Origin: Ileibacterium sp.
GTDB lineage: Bacteria; Bacillota_I; Bacilli_A; Erysipelotrichales; Erysipelotrichaceae
Length of the DNA: 14,032 bases
Assembly: GCA_021443945.1 (NCBI GenBank)
Contig: JABUSF010000001.1
Coordinates: 156,847-170,878 of the forward strand
Reading direction: 5' to 3'
Shown piece after piece: positions 1 to 7,116 of the stretch (its first letter is position 1; each line of letters starts with the position of its first letter). A program made the position numbers and the translations under genes. The notes below the pieces were generated by a model. That model made no database searches. It saw nothing but the letters and a program-made list of their open reading frames with translations, and was not told where the DNA came from.

Positions 1-2830
1 CCGTTGGCTGATGGCTTTGCAGCGGCAGGAAGACGGTTACCGTAAAGCGGGTGCCTTGTCCCAAAGCGGATTCTACTTCGATGCGTCCACCCATCATTTC
101 GATGATGTTTTTGGTGATGGGCATTCCAAGACCGGTGCCCTGCACCCCCATCAGACTGTCATTTTCTCTGGCAAACGGTTCGTACAAATGCTTCAGAAAC
201 TGCTCGCTCATTCCAATGCCGTTGTCTTCAATGGTGAAGACAAAGCAGCCTACTTTGACTTGTTCCGGACTTTTTTCCTTCATGGAAAAGCGGATGGTGC
301 CTCCGTTTGGCGTGTATTTGATGGCGTTGCTCATTAAATTGGTGAAGGCCTGCAGAAGCCGCTGGCGGTCCCCATGAACATAGGGATGGCGGATGTCCTC
401 CAGATCCAGAAGAAGGGTGTGCTGCTTCTGCTCGATCTGCGGAGCGACCATCACTCTCAGCCGTTCTGTCAGATCCGTCAGGGAGAAATCCGCAGTGTTC
501 AGGCTGAACTTTCCGGATTCAATTTTCGACATATCCAGCACTTCGTTGACAATGCCCAGCAGATGCTGGCTGGAGATGGAAATTTTGTTCAGACAGTCTT
601 TGACCCTGCCGGGATCGTCAAAGTGCAGAAGAGCGGATCCGGTCATACCGGTAATAGCGTTTAAAGGCGTCCGGATGTCGTGGCTCATGTGAGACAGAAA
701 TTCCGATTTGGCCTCATTGGCTTTGGTGGCTGCTTCATAGGCTTCTTCCAGAGCGTGCTTGACCTGCAGTTCTTTCTGCTTTTCCGCATCGATGGGACGC
801 AAAGCCAGGACCACTTCCACAATGGATCCCTGAGCATCCCGTTTAATTGGAATTAAAAAGGCCGCATACCATCCCAAGTGCTCCCGCTTGAATTCATAGG
901 AGATGCTGGAGGAGGTTCCAATCCGCATTCCGGCCGTTTTCAAATCCAGAAATTCGGCCATTTTCTCCGGACTTCCGGCTGTATCCGCCAGATAGCGCTG
1001 CAGACGCTTCATGGCCTGGTGAGCAGGGAACATGGAAAGATTTTTTTTCGCCGGATTTCCTTCGGCCACGGCAATTTCACTGATCGTGTCATCCGGAATG
1101 TTGATGACCCAGCTTGCGGTGTAAATGCTGAAAACAGAAGCAATAATATCCTGCATTCTTTCCTTTTTCTGCTTTTCGGTCACGTCGATGAAGGTACCGG
1201 AGAAAATACGGGGCTTCCCGTTGGTGTAGCGTTTGACCAGCCCCTCAGACTGAATCCAGACCAGACTGCCGTCTTTTTTAAACATCCGGCAGCGCATTTT
1301 GAATTCCTGGCCATGGAGGACACTGTCCCGAAAGCAGCGGACTGCATCCTGACGGTCATCCGGATAGATGGCTTCCACCAGCGGCTTCAGGGCGCTTGGC
1401 AGATCCTGCTCATTTTCATATCCTAATATTTCACGGAACTCATCGTTGATGGTGGTTTTCTGCAGCCTGCCGTCTTCATCAAATTCCATATACCAGAATC
1501 CGGAACCGATGATGTCCTGAATCAGTTCCAGGTTTTCCGAAGCCCGCCGGGCAAACTCCTGGGAAGTGGCCAGTGCTTTGGACAGACGGGTCTGCTGCTC
1601 AATTTCCTTTTCTTTCTGATCATCGATGCTGCGGAAGGAAATGAAAATTTTGCCGTCACTGTTATCTTCCTGGGAAGCGGAGATATGGAGTTCAAAATAT
1701 CCATGACTGGCCTGGCGGTGGTGAACCCGGTACTGTATGTAGTAGCTCTTTTTTTCCTGCAGTCTTTCTTTCACCGTCCGAACGTCGAGTTCGAAGAACA
1801 TCCGGTCTTGATCCTCTGGAACCACATATTTATGGATATAAAAACGAATGGCATCGGCAAAGCTTTTTGGCAGTCCGGAAACGAAACTGTACAGTTCGGG
1901 CCGAAGGTCGTCGGAAATGTATTCCAAAACGATATGATCGTTGTTTAAATCCACGGAGAAGGCTGCAGAAATTCCTTCAAGCAGAGCTTTGTTCATGGCG
2001 TGCTGATGAAGGTAAGATTCCTGGTATTCCGTAATATTTTTATAAATGCCGGCCGCTTTGCCGGTGGGCTTTCCGCTTTCGTCCACCAGAGCCCGCAGGG
2101 TCAAATGATAAAAAGCAGATTTGCCGGACGCATCGACCAGCATGACTTTGCCGGATGCTTCCAGAGCACCGCGGATGATTTCTTCGTGAACGCGAATGTA
2201 TTCTCTGGCGCTGGCAGGGTGAACCGCTCCGTTGTACGCCTGCTCGTATGGAATCCCTTTTTGTTCCGTAAGCACGCCAAACTGAGCAGCGGTGCTGTCG
2301 TTGACAAAAATGGACTGATGGACGGCATCATAAATGAAAATAATGGTATCGGTCGCTTCGGCAGCCACCTGAAACACCTGCATAATTTCATTCATGCTGT
2401 CCGCTTCCCGAATGAGACGGACTTCCTTTTCCTTGGACTCTGTCAGGTTTTCCACGATGGCAATCGCCTGCAAAGCCTGCCCGGCCTGATCCCGCTCGAT
2501 GGTGGTTAAAGTAATCCGGCTCCAGGCGGCATTGTCTTTGAGGCGAATGACAGCGGAGGATGTATCGGCGCCTTTGTCGATTTTTTCATACATTCTGCGG
2601 CAGATATCCCAGTCCTCTTGGGCGATGCTGTATTCCAGCAGCGAATCCGGCATATTTTCATACACAGGAAGACAGTTCCAGGCTTTCTGGGTTTCTTCAG
2701 GAACGATGATTTTCTTTTCCTGGGGATAGTAGAGAAAGCCGTAAATGCTGGCGTTCTCCAGTGATTTCAGCAGCAGAGGCAGCGGGAAGGCGTTCTGGCT
2801 GATCAGGCTCTCTTCGGTTCGGTCGTTCAT
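1..2830 (-). CDS. Multi-PAS cytosolic sensor histidine kinase (partial, C-terminus off the left edge)
   Basis: The frame is open from an ATG at 2830 to the left edge (943 codons, no stop), so the C-terminus is missing. Residues 1-690 contain about five PAS-like repeats, roughly 20-135, 150-275, 280-415, 440-555 and 560-680. The fourth is the clearest: GFWYMEFDEDG near 444, then a PAC-like stretch ending DVTEKQ near 549. A short charged, probably coiled-coil linker leads to the HisKA H-box SHMSHDIRTPLN, with the phospho-acceptor His at residue 717 (bases 680-682). The HATPase_c domain follows: N box NLMSNAIKYTPNGG (N835), G1 box DNGIGMS (D869), and G2 box GTGLGMP near 896. No transmembrane segment is visible, so it should sense a cytosolic or diffusible signal. 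A receiver or HPt domain could follow beyond the edge. The start is the first ATG after an in-frame TAG at 2834-2836, but no good Shine-Dalgarno sequence precedes it. Signal and partner regulator are unknown. Confidence 0.93.
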   Translation of the reverse strand, partial: MNDRTEESLISQNAFPLPLLLKSLENASIYGFLYYPQEKKIIVPEETQKAWNCLPVYENMPDSLLEYSIAQEDWDICRRMYEKIDKGADTSSAVIRLKDNAAWSRITLTTIERDQAGQALQAIAIVENLTESKEKEVRLIREADSMNEIMQVFQVAAEATDTIIFIYDAVHQSIFVNDSTAAQFGVLTEQKGIPYEQAYNGAVHPASAREYIRVHEEIIRGALEASGKVMLVDASGKSAFYHLTLRALVDESGKPTGKAAGIYKNITEYQESYLHQHAMNKALLEGISAAFSVDLNNDHIVLEYISDDLRPELYSFVSGLPKSFADAIRFYIHKYVVPEDQDRMFFELDVRTVKERLQEKKSYYIQYRVHHRQASHGYFELHISASQEDNSDGKIFISFRSIDDQKEKEIEQQTRLSKALATSQEFARRASENLELIQDIIGSGFWYMEFDEDGRLQKTTINDEFREILGYENEQDLPSALKPLVEAIYPDDRQDAVRCFRDSVLHGQEFKMRCRMFKKDGSLVWIQSEGLVKRYTNGKPRIFSGTFIDVTEKQKKERMQDIIASVFSIYTASWVINIPDDTISEIAVAEGNPAKKNLSMFPAHQAMKRLQRYLADTAGSPEKMAEFLDLKTAGMRIGTSSSISYEFKREHLGWYAAFLIPIKRDAQGSIVEVVLALRPIDAEKQKELQVKHALEEAYEAATKANEAKSEFLSHMSHDIRTPLNAITGMTGSALLHFDDPGRVKDCLNKISISSQHLLGIVNEVLDMSKIESGKFSLNTADFSLTDLTERLRVMVAPQIEQKQHTLLLDLEDIRHPYVHGDRQRLLQAFTNLMSNAIKYTPNGGTIRFSMKEKSPEQVKVGCFVFTIEDNGIGMSEQFLKHLYEPFARENDSLMGVQGTGLGMPITKNIIEMMGGRIEVESALGQGTRFTVTVFLPLQSHQPT

Positions 2831-2843
2831 AATCTAATGCAGT

Positions 2844-2859
2844 TCCGCCCTCAGGCGGA
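2844..2859 (-). other. Small inverted repeat in the kinase 5' leader
   Basis: TCCGCC and GGCGGA form a perfect 6-bp stem around a 4-base loop, 14-29 bases upstream of the kinase ATG on the minus strand. There is no T run, so it is not a typical terminator. It could be a leader hairpin affecting translation or a short operator. Confidence 0.4.
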
Positions 2860-2887
2860 TGATTCCTTTCGTTTTTTTCCTGGCTTC

Positions 2888-2893
2888 ATTATA
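2888..2893 (-). promoter_or_regulatory. Candidate -10 box for the histidine kinase gene
   Basis: On the minus strand this reads TATAAT, an exact consensus -10, about 58 bases upstream of the kinase start codon. No convincing -35 hexamer lies 16-18 bases further upstream (the best is AGTCAT), so assignment rests on the -10 alone. Confidence 0.35.
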
Positions 2894-3015
2894 TGAAAAG
2901 TATTGTAAAAATGACTGCTTTTGAAAGAATCTTTATGAAAAGCACCGATTTAAGCAGGAATAAAGACAATCTTTCCCACCTCACAAAGAATATGGAGCCT
3001 TTTGCTTTTTTTGTG

Positions 3016-3021
3016 TAAAAT
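3016..3021 (+). promoter_or_regulatory. Candidate -10 box for the sortase gene, almost at the start codon
   Basis: TAAAAT lies 8 bases before the sortase ATG at 3030, in a stretch (TTTTTTTGTG-TAAAAT) that resembles the murG promoter region. If used, transcription would begin at about 3028 and the mRNA would be essentially leaderless, in line with the absence of a Shine-Dalgarno sequence. No -35 box is evident. Confidence 0.4.
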
Positions 3022-3029
3022 AGCCCTGT

Positions 3030-3791
3030 ATGAAAAAAGCTATCTATCGAATCTTAATGGTGGTCTGCCTGGCGGTGTGTGCTTTTTCCGGATGGAAACT
3101 GTATTCCATTTGGAATGAGAACAACACGGTCAAAACAGAGACCAGCAAACTGAATCAGTATACGGTCAATCCTCAGAAGGAGGAGGAAAAGGAAGCCCAG
3201 GAGCAGGGATTCAGCGTGGATTTTGCCAAGCTGAAGTCAGAAAACCCGGACATCTGCGGATGGATTGTGGTCCCCGGCACCGACATCAGCTTTGCGGTGG
3301 TGCAGGGAGTAAACAACGAGTTCTATTTGAACCACACCACACTCAAAGAGCCCAACCGGCAGGGAGCCATCTTTGTAGATGCAAATACCCCTTCCGATCT
3401 GTCCAGTGACAACACGCTGATCTACGGCCATTCCGTAGACATCGGAGGGATGTTTACCAACCTGAAGTATTTCCAGGATGAGCAGTTCTTTAATGATCAT
3501 CCTTACTTCTGGTATTTGACTCCGGAAAAAAACTACAAGTGTGAAATCTGGCATTTCCTGAAAACCGACAGCAGCAACGCAGCTTATACCTTTGATTTCG
3601 GTGACTACCGGGATGTGACTCTGGAGGAACTGAACAAAACCAGTATGCACACCAGACCTATGGAGGTCAGCAGTACGGATAAATTCATCACTCTGTCCAC
3701 CTGCGATTTGGACTACGGTTTTTATTCCGAGCAAAGACTGCTGCTGTTTGCAGTGCTCAAGCCCTACGACGGCCCGGTGACCCTAAACTGA
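3030..3791 (+). CDS. srtB: Sortase, probably class B
   Basis: Sortases are membrane-anchored cysteine transpeptidases that attach surface proteins carrying a C-terminal sorting signal to peptidoglycan or build pili. The 253-residue product has an N-terminal signal anchor (about residues 8-28, after MKKAIYR), a charged stalk, and a sortase fold from about residue 75. The catalytic triad is visible: His134 in LIYGHS, Cys225 in TLSTCD, and Arg236 in SEQRLLL. The spacing, the TLSTC form and the length match class B more than class A. No protein with an LPXTG- or NPQTN-like sorting signal is encoded in the window, so the substrate must lie elsewhere. The gene is transcribed alone, divergent from the kinase, and ends in a strong terminator before murG. 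No Shine-Dalgarno sequence precedes the ATG. The sortase call is firm; the class is less so. Confidence 0.9.
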   Translation: MKKAIYRILMVVCLAVCAFSGWKLYSIWNENNTVKTETSKLNQYTVNPQKEEEKEAQEQGFSVDFAKLKSENPDICGWIVVPGTDISFAVVQGVNNEFYLNHTTLKEPNRQGAIFVDANTPSDLSSDNTLIYGHSVDIGGMFTNLKYFQDEQFFNDHPYFWYLTPEKNYKCEIWHFLKTDSSNAAYTFDFGDYRDVTLEELNKTSMHTRPMEVSSTDKFITLSTCDLDYGFYSEQRLLLFAVLKPYDGPVTLN

Positions 3792-3822
3792 TCAATCGTT
3801 TGAAAACCAGAATCAAAACCTT

Positions 3823-3872
3823 AAAAGAAGCTTGGACAAAACATTTTTGTCCCAAAAGCTTCTTTTCTTTTT
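3823..3872 (+). terminator. Strong rho-independent terminator after the sortase gene
   Basis: An 11-bp perfect stem (AAAAGAAGCTT at 3823-3833 with AAGCTTCTTTT at 3856-3866) continues inward as GGACAAAA (3834-3841) paired with TTTTGTCC (3845-3852), leaving a tiny loop. It is followed by CTTTTTG. The T-rich tail ends only 4 bases before the murG -10 box. Confidence 0.9.
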
Positions 3873-3873
3873 G

Positions 3874-3882
3874 TGCTATACT
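3874..3882 (+). promoter_or_regulatory. Extended -10 promoter of murG
   Basis: TGC-TATACT is a near-perfect extended -10 (TGN plus TATACT at 3877-3882). Initiation about 6-7 bases downstream would fall at 3888-3890, leaving only 4-6 bases before the murG ATG at 3894. The would-be -35 position falls inside the sortase terminator stem and does not resemble TTGACA, so the element would rely on the extended -10. Confidence 0.65.
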
Positions 3883-3893
3883 ATCTGAGATTT

Positions 3894-4973
3894 ATGAAAA
3901 AAATATGTCTTGCAACAGGAGGCACGGGAGGTCATATTTACCCGGCACTGGCACTGGCCAGAGAATGGGAAAAAGATGAAGAACCGGCCGAGCTGTTCTT
4001 TATAGGAAATGATGACAGGATGGAAGCCAGGCTGATCCCTGAGGCAGGCTTTCCCTTTTTCGGTCTCCACTCTTCCGGTCTGGAAGGATCGGTGTGGCAC
4101 AAAGTCAAAGCGGTTGGACAGATGGGCTCTGCCTATGCCGCAGCCAAAAAAGTGCTGAAAAGAGAGAAGCCGGATCTTGTCATAGGGTTTGGGGGGTATG
4201 TGAGTGCCCCGGTTTTGATGGCAGCCCAGCATATGGGCATTCCAACCATGATTCATGAGCAGAATTCTGTGGTGGGAAAAGCCAACAAAATGGTGATGAA
4301 AAACGCGAAGGGCATCGTCACCTGCTATGAAAAGTGCAGTGAAGTGTTTGATCCGAACAAAACACGTCTTCTTGGAAACCCAAGAGCCACTGTAGCAGCT
4401 CACGCTCAAAAAGATTTGGATTACTTTCTTTCTCTTGGGCTGGATCCTCAGAGAAAAACGATATTGATAGTCATGGGATCTCTTGGTTCTTCTTCTGTCA
4501 ACGAGCTGATGAAGTCCGCTCTGCAGGGGCTGGACGAAAGTCTGCAGATTCTGTATGTCACAGGCGCGCAGACCGCTGTGGAAGACGGCCTGTTTGAAGG
4601 CTTGAGCAATGTGCACGTGCATCCTTTTGTGGATACGATGCGCCTGTATGGCTTCCTGGACGGTATGATCTGCCGGGCCGGGGCCACCACTCTTGCAGAA
4701 GCCACAGCTTTGGGAATTCCGATGATTATTATTCCCAGCCCATATGTGGCCAACAACCATCAGTATTACAATGCCCGTATGCTGACAGACAAAAATGCGG
4801 CTTTGATGATTGAAGAGAAAGATCTCAATGCCCAGCAGCTGAAAAAGGCCATTGAGCAGGGATTCTTAAACGATAAAAAAAGACTGGAGCTGGCAGAAAA
4901 TGCCAAAAAAGCCGGACGTCCGCAGGCGGCGCAGGATATCATCGCCTTTGCACGTCAGGTGATGGAAGGATAA
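3894..4973 (+). CDS. murG: MurG, lipid II-forming GlcNAc transferase
   Basis: MurG transfers GlcNAc from UDP-GlcNAc to lipid I on the inner face of the membrane, making lipid II for peptidoglycan. The 359-residue product (usual length 355-370) has the N-terminal glycine-rich loop ATGGTGGHIYPALALA (residues 7-22) and HEQNSVVGKAN (from 121). The second Rossmann domain has VMGSLGS (193-199), the donor-site ICRAGATTLAEATALG stretch (from 259) and NNHQYYNA (from 287). The ATG at 3894 is chosen because MKKICLATGGTGG matches the family N-terminus. A GTG at 3873 would add seven residues but overlaps the promoter. There is no Shine-Dalgarno sequence, so the message is probably leaderless. It is the first gene of an operon with murB (32-base gap) and ftsQ. 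Confidence 0.97.
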   Translation: MKKICLATGGTGGHIYPALALAREWEKDEEPAELFFIGNDDRMEARLIPEAGFPFFGLHSSGLEGSVWHKVKAVGQMGSAYAAAKKVLKREKPDLVIGFGGYVSAPVLMAAQHMGIPTMIHEQNSVVGKANKMVMKNAKGIVTCYEKCSEVFDPNKTRLLGNPRATVAAHAQKDLDYFLSLGLDPQRKTILIVMGSLGSSSVNELMKSALQGLDESLQILYVTGAQTAVEDGLFEGLSNVHVHPFVDTMRLYGFLDGMICRAGATTLAEATALGIPMIIIPSPYVANNHQYYNARMLTDKNAALMIEEKDLNAQQLKKAIEQGFLNDKKRLELAENAKKAGRPQAAQDIIAFARQVMEG

Positions 4974-5005
4974 GCTTCAGTTTCGGCAGGATTTAAAGGA
5001 AACAT

Positions 5006-5914
5006 ATGGACTTAACAAATAAACTGGAAAAACATGGAAGAGTTCTGGTGAACGAGCCATTAAAAAAACATACCACTTATAAAATCGGCGGCCCTGCCGA
5101 TTACTATATATATCCAAGCAGCCTGGAGGATTTTCAGGCTGTTTTGTCCATCCTGAAACAGGAGGGAATCGACTGGTTTGTCCTTGGCAAAGGAAGCAAC
5201 GTTCTTGTTTCCGACCGCCCGTGGCATGGAGCTGTCATCTGTCTGGACAAGCCGTTTTCCAACTTTGAATTTCAAGACGGCGTTCTTCATGCTCAGGCCG
5301 GATGCTCTTTGATCGCCCTGGCCGTGGCAGCTCAGAAGAATGGCCTCAGCGGGCTGGAGTTTGCCGCAGGCATTCCCGGCTCTTTAGGAGGCGGACTGTA
5401 TATGAATGCAGGCGCTTACCGCAGTGACCTTTCCAATCTGCTGATCGATGTACAGGTTTGGCGTGACGGAAAGGCAGAATGGGTGCCCAAAGAGGAGCTG
5501 GACTACCAGTACCGCCATTCTGCTTTCCAGAAGCACAAAGACTGGATTGTTCTTTCCGCCAGACTGCAGCTGCAGCCAGGAGATCCTCAGGAAATTCAGG
5601 AACTGATGGATTCCAGAAAACAGCGCCGTGAAAGTTCACAGCCTCTGGACAAGCCATGTGCCGGCAGCGTGTTCCGCAATCCGGCCAATGCCAATGCCTG
5701 GAAGATCATTGATGATCTTGGTTTCCGGGGAAAAGTCAGAGGCGGAGCAGCTGTTTCCGGCAAGCATTCCAACTTCATTGTCAATGAAACAGGGGATGCC
5801 AAGGCTTCGGATGTCAGCAGCCTGATCAAGGAAATTCAAAAAGAAGCAAAAGAGAAAATGGGAGTGGAGCTGATTACGGAAGTTGAGAGGATCAACTGGG
5901 ATGAAGAAGCTTAA
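5006..5914 (+). CDS. murB: MurB, UDP-N-acetylenolpyruvoylglucosamine reductase
   Basis: This cytosolic FAD enzyme uses NADPH to reduce UDP-GlcNAc-enolpyruvate to UDP-MurNAc, the second committed step of peptidoglycan precursor synthesis. In the 302-residue product the FAD-binding region shows TTYKIGGPADYY (23-34), LGKGSNVLVSD (60-70) and GLEFAAGIPGSLGG (116-129). YRHSAF follows at 169-174. The catalytic region AGSVFRNP carries the proton-donating Ser221, and the C-terminal ITEVERI carries the conserved Glu292. The length and the YRxS element fit the Gram-positive (type II) MurB form. AAGGAA at 4996-5001 lies 4 bases before the ATG. The gene lies 32 bases after murG, and its last 14 bases overlap ftsQ, indicating one transcript. 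Confidence 0.97.
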   Translation: MDLTNKLEKHGRVLVNEPLKKHTTYKIGGPADYYIYPSSLEDFQAVLSILKQEGIDWFVLGKGSNVLVSDRPWHGAVICLDKPFSNFEFQDGVLHAQAGCSLIALAVAAQKNGLSGLEFAAGIPGSLGGGLYMNAGAYRSDLSNLLIDVQVWRDGKAEWVPKEELDYQYRHSAFQKHKDWIVLSARLQLQPGDPQEIQELMDSRKQRRESSQPLDKPCAGSVFRNPANANAWKIIDDLGFRGKVRGGAAVSGKHSNFIVNETGDAKASDVSSLIKEIQKEAKEKMGVELITEVERINWDEEA

Positions 5915-7034
5915 AATACCGGCTTTCAGGGAATGGAGTCTGAAAAAGACAATCATCCTCTGTGTTTTGTGTATTTGCATGCTGCTGATTCCAGTGTATC
6001 TGTTCAGCGAAGAAACCCGTGTGCAGGCTCTGTCCTGTGAAGGAAATTATTATTATTCCACCGCTCAGATTTATAAAATAGCCGGTCTGGACGGTCCCAT
6101 GAGAATCTGGCAGGATCCCCCCTTCAAAATTGAAGCGGCTTTAAACCGGGATCCTCTCATTGAAGAAGCCCAGGTCAGCCTGGACGGTCAGAAACTCAGC
6201 ATCAAGATCAAGGAGAAAATGATCATTGGCTATTATGTTCAGGACGGCCTGAACTATCTTCTCGCCCGGGATGGAGAGTCCATTCCCATTGAAGATCCGT
6301 CTTTGATGAAAAGTCTGATCCATTTTCCTTTGATGGCAGACTTAAGTGATGAGCAGATGAAAATGATCTGCAAAGAGTTTCAGGAATATCCGGATTATCT
6401 GACCCGGGAAGTTCAGGAAAAAATTGCCGAAATTCTGCCATGGGCGGAGAGTTATGATCCCAATATGATCAAAATGGTCATGCAGGACGGGAATATTGTA
6501 TTTTCTTCCATTAACTCTTTGCATATGATCGCGAATTATCAGAAAATGCTCACAGAACTTCAGGGTGAAGATGTCTGTCTGGTACTGGATGGCCAGAATC
6601 AGGCCATCGATAAAATTGCCTGTGACTATATGTACATGAGTTCTGAAGAGCGGGATCAGTACCGCCAGAATCTGAAAAGCCAGGTGGATAAAGCCAAAAA
6701 AGAAGCCGAAGAAGCTGTTCGAGCCTCTTCCAGCGAAGCGGAAAGTGAAACAGCCCATCAGGAGCAGGCCACCTCTCAGGCAGACGGACAGGAGTCCAAA
6801 GAAGAGACACAGCCTTCTGAGGCGCAGCCTGAGCAGGCTGAAGAAACCGCTCAGCCGGAAGAAGAACAGCAGCCTGAACAGTCGGAAACTTCTAAAGTCG
6901 AAGCAGATGACTGGGAAGACAGTCAGTATGACTGGCTGGTCTATTCCCCCAGCCAGAATGTCTATCGGGACAAGTGGGGAACAGATCAGTACCGCTTTGA
7001 TGAGGCGACAATGAGCTTTGTCAAACTTAATTAA
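5901..7034 (+). CDS. ftsQ: FtsQ/DivIB divisome protein with a long acidic C-terminal tail
   Basis: DivIB/FtsQ is a bitopic membrane protein that joins FtsL and DivIC at the septum and controls septal peptidoglycan synthesis. The 377-residue product has a short basic N-terminus, one transmembrane segment (about 17-35, TIILCVLCICMLLIPVYLF) and a POTRA-like domain starting at RVQALSCEGNYYYS and running to about residue 110. A beta domain follows to about 260. Residues about 261-335 are low-complexity, rich in Glu, Gln, Ser and Ala. A compact aromatic tail follows (336-377: DDWEDSQYDWLVYSP, then DKWGTDQYRFDEATMSF). The ATG at 5901 is preferred over a TTG at 5883; AGAGG at 5885-5889 may be a distant Shine-Dalgarno. 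It overlaps murB by 14 bases and closes the operon. Sequence similarity in this family is weak, so the call rests on topology, POTRA-like pattern and context. Confidence 0.85.
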   Translation: MKKLKIPAFREWSLKKTIILCVLCICMLLIPVYLFSEETRVQALSCEGNYYYSTAQIYKIAGLDGPMRIWQDPPFKIEAALNRDPLIEEAQVSLDGQKLSIKIKEKMIIGYYVQDGLNYLLARDGESIPIEDPSLMKSLIHFPLMADLSDEQMKMICKEFQEYPDYLTREVQEKIAEILPWAESYDPNMIKMVMQDGNIVFSSINSLHMIANYQKMLTELQGEDVCLVLDGQNQAIDKIACDYMYMSSEERDQYRQNLKSQVDKAKKEAEEAVRASSSEAESETAHQEQATSQADGQESKEETQPSEAQPEQAEETAQPEEEQQPEQSETSKVEADDWEDSQYDWLVYSPSQNVYRDKWGTDQYRFDEATMSFVKLN

Positions 7035-7055
7035 TTCAGACTGGCTCGCTATAAT
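7027..7055 (+). promoter_or_regulatory. Candidate promoter of the asp23-fakA operon
   Basis: TATAAT at 7050-7055 is an exact -10 consensus. A weak -35 candidate, TTAATT at 7027-7032, lies 17 bases upstream and overlaps the end of ftsQ. The leader would be about 55 bases and would contain the inverted repeat at 7076-7095. No terminator is visible between ftsQ and this point, so read-through from the mur operon is also possible. Confidence 0.5.
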
Positions 7056-7075
7056 AAAATGAAGAACTGAAGATT

Positions 7076-7095
7076 ATCCGGAAAAATTTCCGGAT
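7076..7095. repeat. Perfect inverted repeat in the asp23-fakA leader
   Basis: ATCCGGAAA (7076-7084) and TTTCCGGAT (7087-7095) are exact reverse complements separated by AA. There is no T run, so it is not a terminator. It lies just downstream of the predicted transcription start and 9 bases before the AGGAGG ribosome-binding site. It could therefore be a repressor operator or a hairpin next to the translation start. Confidence 0.75.
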
Positions 7096-7116
7096 TTGCA
7101 TAAAAGGAGGATGAAC

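Noticed and set aside
878..1426. Plus-strand open frames across 11-2729, such as 878-1426 and 2000-2509
   Set aside because: All lie opposite the continuous histidine kinase frame, which carries clear PAS, HisKA and HATPase motifs, and none has a recognisable domain.
3876..4760. Minus-strand open frame (294 codons) opposite murG
   Set aside because: It is fully antisense to murG, its composition is His/Cys-rich and unlike a real protein, and no ribosome-binding site was seen.
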